A stretch of DNA of 64,000 nucleotides from Monodelphis domestica (GCF_027887165.1 NC_077227.1:67211607-67275606); one strand, 5' to 3'. Positions 33,110 to 45,844 are shown, counted from the first letter of the stretch. Program-made: numbers and translations. Notes: generated by a model from the sequence alone, not told the origin.

Positions 33110-33640
33110 TGACAGCTGGAATTTATAGAGAGTAATTTACAAAGCTTTTGTATATATCATCTCATTTGAACCCTACAGGAATCCCATGATGTAGGCATTG
33201 TATATCTGTACCCTTATACAGATGAGAAAGCTGAGGCTCAGGGACGGTAAATGATTTTTCTAAGAAGTGGTAGAAGCCATACTTTAACCTAAATTCTTGT
33301 AATTTCAAGCCCGGGACTCTTTCAGCTCTCTGTTACATATTGGCATGGTATTTTCATTTTTATTTGTTTGTTGTTGTTCTGGTTTATGATGGTGGTGGTA
33401 CGTTTGGTCAAAACCTGTTGTTTCATCCTTACAAAGCACTCCTATTGAGACTGCATATTTATAATTCACAATTTTAGTTTTAATGAATTATGTCACTTTT
33501 AAGCAATGAGAGTTGAAGGGACTTATCTCTTGTTACAGAGTTAGTTCTACATTCATAATAAGGTTTGAAACTAGGTCTTTCTGACTCCAAGAGTACTTGC
33601 TATTATTCCATACTACTTTCTATCAGTAAATTAATAATCT
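33110..33640 (-). repeat. Two MIR copies, minus
   Basis: 33110-33335 (CATTTGAACCCTACAGGAATC, GATGAGAAAGCTGAGGCTCAG) and 33490-33640 (GACTTATCTCTTGTTACAGAG ... CTAGGTCTTTCTGACTCC) carry the antisense MIR order. Confidence 0.65.
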
Positions 33641-34384
33641 GTACATGTTTGTTGAACTAAATCAAATGTAGCCATCCAGTTTTGGAGTGATCACTCCTGA
33701 AATCTCTTAAAAATTTCCTTAAAAAGATTTTAAACAAACTTTAGGAAGGATTCATAAGCCCACATTGCTACCAGATTGATAAAGCCAAAACACCTGCCCT
33801 TAGAATTCCTGGTAATATATAGGAAGCTTCAAATATGAAATGCAATCAGTCATAATTAAATAGTTTGGGATTTTGCAAAGATCATAGAAACCATATTTTT
33901 TTCTCAGGAATCACAAAGTTAAGCTCACTGGCATTTACTCTGCAGGCACTTCTCTCTACCTTTTTATTTTTTAAATTAGGACAACCTTTGCCCATCCAGA
34001 GTCAGGAGATACCTTTTATTGTCTCCTGTAATTTCTCAAAGATCACTCCTAGAAGTTCTACAAACGCAGAAGCCAGTCAATGAAATACATGGGGATGTAG
34101 TTCACCCACTACTAGTAATTTAAGCTGATTGAAGGCGATTAATTGTTCTTTTTTATCCCCACCATGTAGCTTTGATTTCCGCTCTCTGTTAACCATTTGA
34201 TAAGAATTGCTTAGAGAATTTCCTTGCAATACCAATATCTGTACCCTTACAGTTAAATACATACTGAATCTTGCCTCAGACAGGTGCTATGTGACCTTGA
34301 ACAAGTCAAATTGAATCACTCTCTGGATCAATTTTCTCATAAGGAAAAAAATGGAAATAAAATCATCATATCTGTGGCATAAGG
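33641..34384. other. Unassigned intergenic sequence
   Basis: Two short overlapping-region ORFs (33865-34083 plus, 34077-34262 minus) show no domain. Nothing else was recognised. Confidence 0.5.
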
Positions 34385-34590
34385 GCAACTAGCAGATACA
34401 ATGGATAGAGCAATGGGCCTGGAGTCAGAAAGACTCATCTTGAGTTCAAATCTGACATGAGATACTGGGCAAATCACAATCTTGTTGGCTTCAGTTTCTC
34501 TTCTGTAATAAATTAGAGAAGGAAATAGAAATTCACTCCATTATTTTTGCCAAAAAACCCCAAATGGGACTAAAAGTACTGAATACAATA
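34385..34590 (+). repeat. tRNA-derived SINE
   Basis: GGGCAACTAGCAGATACAATGG head, GGCCTGGAGTCAGAAAGAC, then GCCAAAAAACCCCAAATGGG. Confidence 0.85.
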
Positions 34591-34619
34591 ATACTAATGT
34601 CATATGGCTAATATGAGGA

Positions 34620-35410
34620 GAATATGAGATGGTGAATGAAATGCTTTGCATTGAAAATAGAAATGCATTGCTTGAAAATATATGCTTTGCAAATCTTAAA
34701 ATGCTATATAAATATCAGCTGCTCAAGAGAATACACATATTCGTGTAAAGATCACACAGTAAGTTAGAGCACTGGATTTGATGTTAAAAAGGCCAAAGTG
34801 CAAATTTTGCTTTCGTTACTTACTGGCTGTGGGATCCTGGAAGAGTCCTTTAAACTTCTCTCACCCATAGTTTCTTCACTTGTAAAATGAAAGACCATAA
34901 TAGCACGTTGCTAATAATGCTGATGTAAGGACTCAATGAGACTATAAGTTCCTTGAGAACGGAGACTGTCATTTGTCTTTCTTTTGTATTCTTAGAACTT
35001 AATACGTGCCTGGCATCACTTAATAAAGACATGTTGAGTGATTTTCTTTTGACATGGAAATCAATTTGCAAATCTCAAATTGATATATAAATGCTAGATA
35101 TTGATAGATTATTATCATTTTTGAATGCTTAAGCTCTACTATCAGTCATATATATTATGCTTCTGATGTATTTATGCCTAACATCTTTATTTGGGGAGAA
35201 TCATATATCCTTTTAAATTTCTTGGATTAATAATGTTCTTAGGATCATAGGTTTTGGAGCTGTAAGCAAATTTAGATATCATCTGTTCCATCTTCCTTCC
35301 CCCTTTTATAGATGAAAAACAAAGTCCCCAACAATTTAAGGGATCACTCAATCTCTTTGGTCCCAATTTCAACTGTAAAATAGGAGGTTTAATTAGATGA
35401 CCTCTAAACT
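34620..35410 (+). repeat. SINE 3' end, MIR, L2 3' end and MIR3-like fragments
   Basis: 34620-34730 is a SINE end (CTTTGCAAATCTTAAAATGC). 34755-34930 is MIR-like (TTACTTACTGGCTGTGGGATC). 34945-35060 is L2 end-like (CTTGAGAACGGAGACTGTC). 35225-35410 resembles the GGATCATAGGTTTTGGAGCTG type of MIR. Confidence 0.55.
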
Positions 35411-36289
35411 TATTTGTTGTAGCCCTTTATCTAGACTCCTCTTTTTTTGCCTCCTCATTTTGATGCTCACGCATTTCTCCATTCAAGTTAAATACTGTCC
35501 TTGCCTTTCACAATTTAAAGTATGGTGAATAAAGACCTATTGTTTATAAAGTGATTGGACCAATCTATCTCTTTTGTGGAAATTTCTGAGTCCCCCAGTT
35601 GCAGCTGCAACAAATTGGGACAGGAGATAATTTAATTGTTGAAGTGGAGAATGGAAAATATGAAAGCTCCTCATGTGGTTCTTATGGTGATAAAGGCAAG
35701 TTTGATGTGCATTTAACCTGTATGACCCAATAATTTGTGAAGTCTTGGAAAGATCAATGTGGTATGGCTGTGAGAAAAACAGGATGGTATAGTCTGCAAA
35801 GAATTGAAAATGAGTCATCACCTAGAGGGCAATGATGAGGATCAGGTTGGGCATGAGCAAGCTGCAACACATCATGAACAAGAAGCAACAAAAGACTAAA
35901 GGATGACATCCAAAGGACAGAACATGTGCTGGGAAACAGAAATAACTAGTAAAGGGCCATGTGCTGCTGTGATATTCTAGCAATCATCAGGAGAAAGGAA
36001 ACAAGGCTTCTAGCATGTTTAGCGATTACTTATGGTGATTATACAGAAGGACATGGTTAAAAATGGCCTGTACATTGCTGGATACATATGGGTAACAATA
36101 TGTATCATGACGTGTAATAATGACATCAATAAGATCAATTACAATCTTTTTTATTCTATTTTATTTATTTTTATTCATTTATTTTATTTACAATGTTTTA
36201 TTTGTTATTACAAAAGAAATATTACAAATCTGAGTATTGGGAAGATCAAAGAATCCATTATGCAGGAAAGATTGAAGCATCTATTCAAG
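35411..36289. other. Unassigned intergenic sequence
   Basis: No family recognised. A 94-codon minus ORF (35537-35821) and a 101-codon plus ORF (36032-36337) lack any domain or composition typical of genes. Confidence 0.5.
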
Positions 36290-37455
36290 GTTAATTGGTC
36301 AGTTGATAAACATATATTGAGCACTTACTATATGTGAGGCACACTGAAAAGCCCTGGGGAAGCAAAAAGGAAACAAAAAATAGTCCCTGCCCTCAAGGAG
36401 CTTATAAGCCAATGGAGGAGACAACAAGTAAACAAATACTTACACAGCACTCCAATGCAGAATATATTATAATTAACAGAGGAAAGGGACTAGAATGAAG
36501 AAGGTTTAGGGAAGGCTTTCTGTAGAAGGTGAGAAGTAGGAACTTAAAGGAAGCCTGGGAAGTTGAGGCAGAGGAGGGAAAGTATTTCAGGCATTTGAGA
36601 GAGATAGAGAAAGTTTCTTATTCATGGAATCACCAGAGGGCCAGTGTCACTGGATTTAAGAATATATGTTGGGGAGAGTCTATGAGTTTGATTGTGAATA
36701 TAGTAGAGGCGACATGGTCATAACCTATGTTTTAGGAAAATCATTTTCGTGACTGAGTGGGGGATGAATTGGGGTGGGGAGTTACTTGAAGCAGATGGAC
36801 CTATCCCATCATTGAAATATTCCACATATAAGGATATGAGGGCCTACACTAGGGAGGTAGCAGTGTCTAAGGAGGAAAAAGGCATGCACAAGAGATATTG
36901 TAATGGGGAAATTGGCAGGGGTGGGCAATAGATTGGGAGACTAGGAGGATGATATTGCCCTAGACAGTAATTGGGACATTGGGAGAGGAGACAGAGATGG
37001 CAAGGAGTTGGGTCTGAAAGGCAGGTAGAGATGTGTCATTAGAAATCATCAGAAAAAGGTAGATTTAAGAATTGTCTTCATGGAGATGGCAATTAAATCC
37101 ATGGGAGCTGATGAGATAAAAAATTGAAGTCATATTGAGGGAGAAGAGAATAGGGTCCAGGGCAGAATCTTCTAGGACTCCAGTGGTTAGATGGTGAGAT
37201 TTGGATGAGGATCTAGCAATGGAAACTGAGGAGTGGTCAGATGGGTGGGAAGAGAACCAAAAGGATAGAAGTATTATAAAAACGAAGAGATTAGTATCAA
37301 GGGGGAGAGGGTTAAAGACTATAGAAATGTCAAGGAGAATGAGGACCAAGAAAAATGCATTAGATTAGGCAACTAAGATCTTCGTCAACTTTGGAGAGAG
37401 CAGTTTTAGTGGAATGATAAGGTCAGAAGGTGGATTTCTATATTAGTAGAACTCC
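36290..37455 (-). mobile_element. L2 LINE remnant with RT remains, minus strand
   Basis: It starts with the antisense 3' end (CACTTACTATATGTGAGGC, CTGCCCTCAAGGAGC). It runs through CCAGTGTCACTGGATTTAAG and ends in a 94-codon open stretch (37065-37349). That translates on the minus strand to decayed L2 RT, with LTTGVLEDSALDPILFS and HLHED where the active site would read YADD. It is not functional. Confidence 0.75.
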
Positions 37456-37730
37456 AATGAATGGGTGAAAGGGTAGCTAAGTAATAGAGTAGATAGTGTT
37501 GTGATGGAGTCAGGAAATGAGTCTTCCTGAGTTCAAATCTGAACTCAGATACTTACTGGCTCTATGATTCTGGACAAGTCACTGTACCCTGTTTGCCTCA
37601 GTTTCCTCATCAGTAAAATAAGCTGAAACAGGAAATAGCAATCCACTCCTGTATTTTTGCCAAGAAAACTCCAAATGGGGTCACAAAGAGTATGGCACAA
37701 CTGAAAAGATGGAACAGTGATAAATGAGAC
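37455..37730 (+). repeat. tRNA-derived SINE, full length
   Basis: GGTAGCTAAGTAATAGAGTAG head through CTGTTTGCCTCAGTTTCCTC to CAAATGGGGTCACAAAGAG. Confidence 0.88.
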
Positions 37731-37917
37731 ATATACCTAACTGCCCATCCAAAACTACTTCCATCTATAACACACTGCTTCCAATATGAAATGGGGAAAA
37801 CAATTTGGTAAGTAAAACACTCTCATATGGAATCCAGACAGGAGAGACATTCATTTTGGGTTAGTTCAGGCACTTGTTTAGACACAATAAGAGTACCAGA
37901 AAACACTTCGCCCTCAA

Positions 37918-38120
37918 GATCAGGGTTTTTTAACCTTTTCTTGAGTCATGAGCCTCTTTGGTATTCCAGTGAAGCCTATGCCTCCTTTTGCTGAATTATG
38001 TTTTTAAATAAAGAAAGTAAAATACATAGAGTTGTAAAGGAAAACAATTATACTGCAATAAAGTTTAACCAAGGCCCTTTTTGGAGTTGTGGACCTCATT
38101 CTAAGAACTCCAATTCACTA
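37918..38120. repeat. Probable hAT-type non-autonomous DNA element
   Basis: A CAGGGTTTTTTAACC start, a GAGCCTCTTTGG...GAAGCCTATGCC interior, a TTTTTAAATAAAGAAAG middle and a TTCTAAGAACTCC end match the layout of an old hAT MITE. The target duplication is not clear. Confidence 0.45.
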
Positions 38121-38149
38121 ATTAGGCTATGATTTTTTTCGTAAGGCCC

Positions 38150-38460
38150 AAGAATTAATTTTTATTTTAAATTTTTATTTTTTTTGAAAAATTTATTTAA
38201 TTAGTCAATTTAGAATATTATTCCTTGGTTACAAGAATCATATTCTTTCTCTCCCCTCCCCCTCCCCCATCCCATAGATGATGCACAATTCCAATAAGGT
38301 TTACATGTGTCCTTGATCAAAACCTCTTTCCATGTTGTTGATGTTTGCACTAGGGTTATCATTTAGAGTCTACATCCCCAGTCATATCCCTATGAATCTA
38401 TGTAATCAAGCAGTTGTTTTTCTTCAGTATTTCTGCTCCCACATATGCTATGATTTTAAA
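38150..38460 (-). mobile_element. L1 3' UTR fragment, minus
   Basis: Antisense of the 3' UTR at 12232-12600: poly-T, CCTTGGTTACAAGAATCATA, GTCCTTGATCAAAACCTC and TTTCTGCTCCCACA. Confidence 0.75.
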
Positions 38461-38814
38461 GAAAATAATTCTGAAAATAAGGTCAAGTACACAAATAATA
38501 AATAATATACATAGATATATATCTTCTGAGGATTAATTTTAAATGATATGAGTATGCTGAAGCCCATCTCACAGCCTGCTTTTCATATCAATTCTTTGTG
38601 GACATTCATAACCTAAAGATTATCACTAGAACAACCTTCTTGGGGACAGAAACTGTGTTTTATTGTAACCTAGCATTTTTTTAGTTTGTTTTTGTACATA
38701 TCTCTGATGTGAGGAATCCATAATTTTCTCATGGCAAAGTATGTCCTCTACCAAAATAGCCCTATTCTCTATAACTTAAAAAGTAAGTCCCAGGATCAAA
38801 TGTAATCAACTTTG

Positions 38815-39150
38815 CTGCCAGTAGCAAAACAATGATCCAGGACAATTCTGAGGGATTTATGAGAAAGAACATTATCCACATGAAGAGAACAAGTGTGGGA
38901 GTAGAAACACAGAAGAAAAAACATGTGATTGATCACTTGTTTATATGGTTATATGATTTGGGGTTTTGGTTTTAAAAGATTGCTCTATTAGAAAAACGAA
39001 TAATAGGGAAATGGGTATTGAGTGATAATATACATATAAGCTAGTAGCTTGTAGGCTTCAGGAGTGGGGAGGGAATATGGTAGGGGAAGGAGAGAACATA
39101 AATCATGTAACCATGGAAAAATATTTTAAAATAAAATTTAAAAAGTAAGT
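38815..39150 (+). mobile_element. L1 3' UTR fragment
   Basis: CAAAACAATGATCCAGGACAA, GTGGGAGTAGAAACACAG and an A-rich end (AATATTTTAAAATAAAATTT). Confidence 0.75.
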
Positions 39151-39394
39151 CCCAGGTATTTGCTTGAGGCATTTAGAGGTTAAATGACTCTTTCAGGGCC
39201 GCATCAGTCAATCAGTCAATAAGTATATATCACTCATTACCAGGAACTGTTCTAAGAACTGAGGTTACAAAAACAAGAATGAAACAATGTGTTATATTAA
39301 TGATTTGAACTAAGATTTTGACTCCAATCACAGTACTTTCTCATATCAGGATGCTATTGCATTTTTTTTAAATTAATGGTTGTTGAAGTTTGAA

Positions 39395-39640
39395 TAAAAA
39401 TGATTACCTATGGATTTGGGCAGGGGGGTTCCATTGCAAAGAGAAAATTGATGAAGTTACTATACTTATATAGTGCTTTAAAGTTTGCATTTTTTATTAC
39501 ATGTACAATCCCCATGTTAAAAATGATGAAAAAATTCAGAAAGGCTAAATGCTTTGACCAGGGTTGCACAGCTATTAGCATAGAAAGTAATTTTCAAAGT
39601 CATGTCTCTAAGCCAAAGTCCAGCTGTGTCTATATGCCAT
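39395..39640 (-). repeat. MIR-like fragment
   Basis: ATATAGTGCTTTAAAGTTTGC and CCAGGGTTGCACAGCTATTAG are decayed antisense MIR features. Confidence 0.5.
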
Positions 39641-39674
39641 ATTCTTGCTAAATCATTCTACCAAAGAGATCAAA

Positions 39675-39862
39675 GATATGGGAAAATACATTGTACTTGT
39701 ACAAAAATTTTTATAGCAATTTTTTTGTGGTGGCAAAGATATGGAAACTTAAAGGGTATGCATCAATTGGGGATGACTGAACAAGTCATGGTACATGATC
39801 ACATGATTGTAATGGAATGACATTGTGCTATAAGAAATGACAAACAGAGCAATCACACATAG

Positions 39863-39893
<31 letters not shown>

Positions 39894-40285
39894 AACCCTG
39901 GAAAGACTTTATGAAGTAAGCAGAGCCAAGAAAATGTTATACCCAGTTACAGCAATAATGTATGATGATTAACTGTGAATAACTTAATTATTATCAGCAA
40001 TCTAAGGATCCAAGATGGCCCCAAGAGACACATGATCAAAAAGGATATCTACCACCATGGAAGGAACTGATGGAGTCTGAATATAGATTGAAGGAAATCA
40101 TTTTTCACTTTATTTCCTTCATGAGGAACATAATGTATGAGGAAACATGTATTGTATGATAACATATATATATAAATATGCATATTTATTTTTATATATA
40201 TATATATATAATCTATATCATATTCCTTCCTGACTCAGGGAAGAGGGAGGAGAGAGAGAGGAAGAGAAAACAGATCACAAAATAT
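39675..40285 (+). mobile_element. L1 LINE 3' end with internal (CA)n
   Basis: ACAAAAATTTTTATAGCAA..., TGACATTGTGCTATAAGAAATG, then a (CA)n run at 39861-39891, then ACCATGGAAGGAACTGATGG and a (TA)n stretch (40165-40212). The ORFs here are degraded ORF2. Confidence 0.75.
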
Positions 40286-40298
40286 CAGAAAATGATTA

Positions 40299-40504
40299 TT
40301 TTTTTTAAAATCCTTACCTTCCGTATTGGAATTAATACTGTGCATTGGTTCCAAGGCAGAAGAGTGGTAAGGGCTAGGCAATGGGGGTTAAGTGACTTGT
40401 CCAGGATCACACATCTAGGAAGTGGCTGAGGCCAGATTTGAAACTAGGATCTCTCATCTCTACGCCTGGCTCTCAATCCACTGAGCTACCCTGCAGCCCC
40501 CCAG
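40299..40504 (-). repeat. CORE-type SINE, minus
   Basis: AAATCCTTACCTTCCG, CCAAGGCAGAAGAGTGG, ending CTACCCTGCAGCCCC. AAATGATTATT flanks both sides as a target duplication. Confidence 0.88.
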
Positions 40505-40689
40505 TAAATGATTATTAAAAATCATATAAACATTTAATTGGGAAATAATAGAATTGAATAATTCTGGTAAGATTTTGAAAGTATGCTTTATTTTGATGTT
40601 GTTATTCTTTTAAAAATATAATCTATATTATATGTATTTTTACTGATGTCAAGATTTGCTTAAAAGAAAGATCTTTTACTTTTTTATTT

Positions 40690-41340
40690 CAATTAACAAA
40701 AAAAAAAATGTTTCCTCTCATTCTCAACCTCCCTGATCCATCTCCCCAGGTGAGGGGGAATCCTAGAAAACTCTTGTAACAAATATATATTCAAGCAAAA
40801 CAAAATCCTGCCCATTATTCAGGTCTAAAATATGAATGGCATTGCTCATATTTCATCCATGTCAGTCACTCAATAAACATTTACTGAGTGCTGACTATTT
40901 ATATGTACTATGCTAAGAACTAAGAATACAAAAAGAGTCAAATGACAACTTCTGCCCTTAAGAAATTTACAAGCAAACACAGGAGATGGCAAAGGACTAT
41001 TGAAAAACTTCCATACTTAGAAAGTTTACAATATTCTTGGGAAAGTGAGAATAAAACAAAAGAACCAATTAGAAAAGGCAAAAATGAAGTCTTGAAAATC
41101 ATGTAGAGCCTAACTGTGAAAAAAAGAGGAGTGTAATCCTAGTAGTCAAAACTATCTATGTAGAATACTCTTCTTAACCAGCCCCTGAAAAATGGTTAGG
41201 GTAAGAAGTGGTAGAGGAGAGAGTATTCCAGGAAGGGAATATTTTCTGAATCGAGTCATTAAGGTTATAAACATGAAAATATGGATACTTTATCAAGTGC
41301 TATTATTTCTTGGCACATAGTAGGCCTTTAATAAAATATG
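40690..41340 (-). repeat. L1 3' UTR fragment and L2 3' fragment, minus
   Basis: 40690-40860 (CCTCCCTGATCCATCTCCCC) resembles antisense L1 3' UTR. 40860-41340 has an antisense L2 pattern (CAATAAACATTTACTGAGTGC, AGTATTCCAGGAAGGG). Confidence 0.5.
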
Positions 41341-41439
41341 TTTATTGACTGATAGGGATAGTCAGAAAATAAATGCTTCTCTCTCTCATTAATGCATATG
41401 TGAAAGGGAATTAATAAAAGTAAAATTTGATGATTTTTT

Positions 41440-41970
41440 TAAATGGAAAGAAAATTGAACTTGGAGTCTAAAGATTTAGATTTGATTACTGGCTCTCCCA
41501 GTAGCCAGCTATGGGACCTTTAGCACAGTTGACACTAAATTTATTGCTCTGACTCTTAGTTTCTTGATCTTTTAAACTGCAAAAATTAAATTTAGTCTCT
41601 AGTAATAGAAATATTATATTTTATGAGGTTTATTAAGGATTATTAGAAATCAAGGAATAAAGAAAATACAGACAAGAAAACCATTTGCCTAGGTAGGCTA
41701 ATTAACCCATTCAAAACTCCCACTCAGCTTACTCACTACATCCTTGCAAATGGAAGAAAGTGAAGTAGTTGCTGCCAGTTAAATACTCCTTATGATCTCG
41801 CCCAGGTGGAGACTCAGGTGAGATTATAGGGAATTCTGGGAAATACCAAGGACTTCTAGGGATTGAAGTCTAGGGTTCAAATCTCCATTTTAAAAAATGT
41901 GAAATTTGGACTAAATGACTGCCTAGTCCCTTTTAGTTCAAATATTCCCAGATTCAATAATTATTAATTT
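41440..41970 (+). repeat. MIR split by solo LTR
   Basis: 41440-41577 (CTTGGAGTCTAAAGATTTAG, AGCCAGCTATGGGACC, TTAGTTTCTTGATC) continues at 41899-41970 (GGACTAAATGACTGCCTAGTC). Confidence 0.65.
41578..41894 (-). repeat. Solo LTR inserted in a MIR
   Basis: A second copy of the 22331-22641 family, sharing TTATGAGGTTTATTAAGG, GGTGGAGACTCAGGTGAGAT and TTGAAGTCTAGGGTTCAAAT. The flanking MIR is split and resumes after it. The flanks AAAC (41574-41577) and AAAT (41895-41898) fit a decayed 4-bp duplication. Confidence 0.72.
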
Positions 41971-41984
41971 GATTTTTATTATAA

Positions 41985-42480
41985 TATTTTGTTTTTTCCA
42001 GGTTATGTCAATATTTTTTATATTTTCAAACAATTTTTAATGTTCATTTTCTGACATTTTGTAATCCACATTCTGTTTCTCTTTCCTAACACTGCCCCAC
42101 CCCCAAGAAGGCAGGTAATATGATATAATTGTCAAAATATTATCATATAATACATATTTTGATTTTTGTCATTTTGTGAAAAAACACACATATTGCTTAC
42201 AATAGGCACAAATTCATAGAGGAAATAAAGGAAAGAATGGTATGTTTCAATCGGCATTTGTACTCTATATGTTCCTTCTATGATAGTGGATGCCTTTTTT
42301 CTTTTTGAGTCCCTTGGAGTTGTCCTGGATCCTTGCCTTGTTGATAATAGCTATGTCATTCACAGCTGATCATCATACATTATTGTTACTATTTACAGCA
42401 TTCTCCTTGTTCTGATCACTTTACTTCGCATCACTTTATTTAAGACTTTCCCAATGATCCAATAAATAATTTTTGTTATA
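41985..42480 (-). mobile_element. L1 3' UTR remnant, minus
   Basis: Same antisense sequence as 1140-1600: GACATTTTGTAATCCACATTC, AGTCCCTTGGAGTTGTCC, CACAGCTGATCATCATACA. Confidence 0.75.
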
Positions 42481-42489
42481 AAGTAGCAG

Positions 42490-42735
42490 ATCAATATATC
42501 ACTGATATATGTGTCTATTACTGTGTCTATATCTATAAATATTTATATTTCTATATCTCTGGATATAGATATCTGAGCTATAGATATTATTTCTGTAGAA
42601 CTACATAGTGATATTCAGAACTAAAACTATATAGATATTTCTATGCCTATTTCTCACATATAATTTAATCTTGAACTAAGGTTTTTGAGACATTGGGGGA
42701 TGTGTGTGTATGTGTGTGTATGTGCATGTGTGTGT
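42490..42735. repeat. ATATCT-rich and (TGTGTATG)n simple repeats
   Basis: Interrupted TATATCTATA/GATATAG units followed by TGTGTGTATG repeats near 42700-42735. Confidence 0.85.
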
Positions 42736-42769
42736 AAAATTCTTTCTTCCTGAGAGCCCTATAAGAAAG

Positions 42770-43500
42770 CCATTTTACAGATGAAACTGATACTTTTGAA
42801 GAGGAAAGGTAGTATGGAGTTTTGGACAAAAAAGAGCACTGTCATGGTTCAAGAAATCTGTGTTTAAATCGTGTTCTGAACCCTCACTAGCCATATGACT
42901 CTCCTTCATGTATTAGATATACTTCTCTTCTTGGTTCCAAAGTGGAGAAATTTTGACTACACAAGAGGATAAGGAGTTAAATTCAGAACTGATCAAATGG
43001 CTAAATCCAGAGAAGTAATAAAAGTTTTATATTCAACAGCACCTTGAAAAAAGTTTCTGGAATGGAATAAGTGCCCAGGATCTATATTTTTTTCTTCACT
43101 ATTCTGTTCTTTTCAATGACTTCTATAAAGGTGCAGATGGAGCACTCATCTCGAATTTATAGGTATACAAAGTTAAGATTATTATCATACTTTATCACAA
43201 GGCTAGGATTCAAATGAAGAAGGTACATTTAGCACCCTACTATGTGAAAAACATTAAGCAAATTCTTGGGAGTAAAAATACAAAAATAAAACAATTCCTC
43301 TCTCAAGGAACTCACATTTTACTAGTTTTTATAGGCTTAAATTGGGGCTAAATCAAATCAAATTTAATTTAATACAGATATGCTAACATCTTAAATTCTG
43401 ATTCAAAGAATTACTTTCATTACTATAATTGGGAGGAGGCTATATGGACATTCTAGTAGACTTGGAGCTCAATATGAGTCTATATATTGGAGATGAGGAC
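42770..43500 (+). repeat. MIR fragment then L3/CR1 remnant
   Basis: 42770-42900 has MIR remnants. 43050-43500 carries plus-strand L3/CR1 order (CAATGACTTCTATAAAGGTG, CTTGGAGCTCAATATGAGTC) broken by another insertion near 43240-43330. Confidence 0.5.
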
Positions 43501-44039
43501 CCCCAAAGCTAAAGGGGTTATAGACTACATGAAAGGAGTCAACAAATACGGAAGGAGAGACATGAGGCTTTTGCTGTCCCTTTCAGTTCATCTCTACAGT
43601 ACAGTGTAAAGTCCTGTGTACCATATTTTAACAGCACACTCATAAGTCAAAGACCTGTTATGATGGCCTTACAGTCATGCCAGGGAATGAGAATATATGC
43701 TTCTAATATCTCCAGCATACAACATAGTACCTAGTTCATATTAAGAAAGTAAGAAATCCGTGTTGCTTGTCTGTCACGCATTTTGTAGAGGGAGATTTTC
43801 ACTGAGTGGTGGCAGGACAGATGGCCTAGCAATTCAGTGATTCTATGGGATCAGCCCTATCATTTAACTCAAGTCCAGGCTAATCATTTTTTTCAGCTTA
43901 TAGATTATAACCCTTTGGCCTAGTTCTATTTCAGAATGTTTTTAGTCTATTTTCTGACTACTTTCAACATCCTCTCTGGCAAAGGAGGTTTTTTCTTCCG
44001 AGTCTCCTATATAGTTCCAAAATGAGGGCCTGAGTTCAA

Positions 44040-44310
44040 ATGCTAACTCTGTGATAGAGAGACAGACAGAAGACAGACAGAGAGATAGAGACAGAGAGAC
44101 GAAAAGCATGCTTTCATCTCTGTCTCTTTCTCTTTCTTCGTCTCTTGACAAGTAGATGATAGATTATTAGAAAAGTAAATGATAGATTTATAGAGAAAGA
44201 GATGATAGATGATAGTTATATAGATAGGTAGATAGAGGATAGATTTATAAATAAATAGATGACAAGTTGACAGAGAAACTGATGATTGATTTTTAGATAA
44301 ATATATATAA
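44040..44310 (+). repeat. (GACA)n and (GATA)n simple repeats
   Basis: GAGACAGACAG units (44050-44100) followed by diverged TAGATGATAGAT units (44150-44310). The ORFs in both strands here are products of the repeat. Confidence 0.88.
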
Positions 44311-44324
44311 TACAATCTTAGTCA

Positions 44325-44420
44325 CAGAATACTTTTAAGCCTCAATTTCATTTTCTACAAAATGAGAATGTTTGATTAGATGATGTTTAATATCCCTTCT
44401 GGATCTAAATCCTATCATCA
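44325..44420 (+). repeat. MIR fragment
   Basis: AGCCTCAATTTCATTTTCTAC and TCCCTTCTGGATCTAAATCC. Confidence 0.55.
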
Positions 44421-45844
44421 TTTTTATAACTGTCAGTGATAAAGGGCAAGGTGATATTTATATTGTGCATTTCAAATGCTTGCATACTTAGAGTGCTGCC
44501 TTTCAAGTTTCATATATGTTATATGTAATATATGTTCCATGTAACCTATATGTGTGTAAATGTAGAAGCACACATGCTTATGTATATACATATACTGTAG
44601 CATCTTTAAGGCAGGAATCTCATTTTACTCTATGGTTTTTGTAAGATGCCATATAAAATCTTCTATTGCAAATAAAAGATAACCATCGAGTCCCACACCC
44701 TTCTTTTCATATGAAACCATACAAATGATAAGTAATAAAAGTGAAAATATTGTAGGAAATTCATTGATCTTTGTGTCTAAAATCAAACATATTGTAAGCT
44801 ACAGATGCAAAAAAAATGTAAATGTTCTTTGTGCTTTGGGGACAAAATGGAAAGCAAAGTTAATGTTGACATTCTGTCTTTATCTTATTACAGAAGGAAA
44901 AATGAAAAGAATATGCATTATGCTGTCTGCCCTTTTACCCTCCCTCCAACACACACACATATGCACGCACACATGGTATGAAGGATTATAGAACTTAAAA
45001 GCAGAACGTGCCTACACTTAAAGATATCCTAGCAGTGATGACATTTCTGATCATGCAAATTCTCCACCAAGTGATTTGCCCACAAGGCCAGAGAGATGGG
45101 TGAATGTAGAAGCATACTGGACCCTGGCCAAAAACACATTGAGACATTAGTACCAGCTGGATGTGGGGCAAAAAAGGAGCACTGATAAGGAAATAAAAAA
45201 GATTCAGGAAGCCAGATTAAAGTCACAGAGTCAACTACTGTGCATGCCTCATATTTTGACTTTCCAATCTCTCTCACAAAGTGGTCCTCCTATTTCTCTG
45301 AGGCTTAAGTTTCCTGTGTTTCCTAAACATACTCTTCTGAATAATACCCGGCTTTTCAAATTTGCTTTTCCTCCCATCTCAGCCTCTCCTTCTCATTCAC
45401 AGGCAGGGATTACCGATCTCCCCACCTAGGAATTTGCCCAGTCACTAATATATGCCCAATCTATCTTCAGTGGAATGTGCCAACCACTTGTAAGTTCCAT
45501 TCATTTTTATTTGAACTACTGTACAAATATAAGTACTGTTGCTTTATTTGGACATTTTTGGTTGCGTAAAGAGATTTTTTAATAGAACATTCTTAAGTAA
45601 AACCAGCTTGAGTCAAAAAAACTCAGATAAAATGAGATGACTGTTCTGAGGACCTGAGAAAACTGTCCAGCATATAAAGGTATTAAGAAGTCCTATTTGA
45701 AGATAGGGCATGCTGCTATCAAAGAAAAGAAATAGCTGCATTGCATTGTGCACAATTAGGTCATTGCATAGGGAAATTTCTAAGTATGGTAAATTTGGAA
45801 CCAAGAAATTATTAATATCAATTTATTTTGGGGGTACTAAAGGG

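Larger units (their letters stand above)
43501..45844. other. Mostly unassigned intergenic sequence
   Basis: Besides the GACA/GATA repeat and a MIR piece (44040-44420), this holds a short (CA)n run near 44950-44970. Small ORFs on both strands (44725-44991, 45029-45277, 45163-45429) have no recognisable content. Confidence 0.5.

Noticed and set aside
43942-44315. Ser/Leu- and Tyr/Ile-rich ORFs
   Set aside because: They come from GACA/GATA simple repeats.
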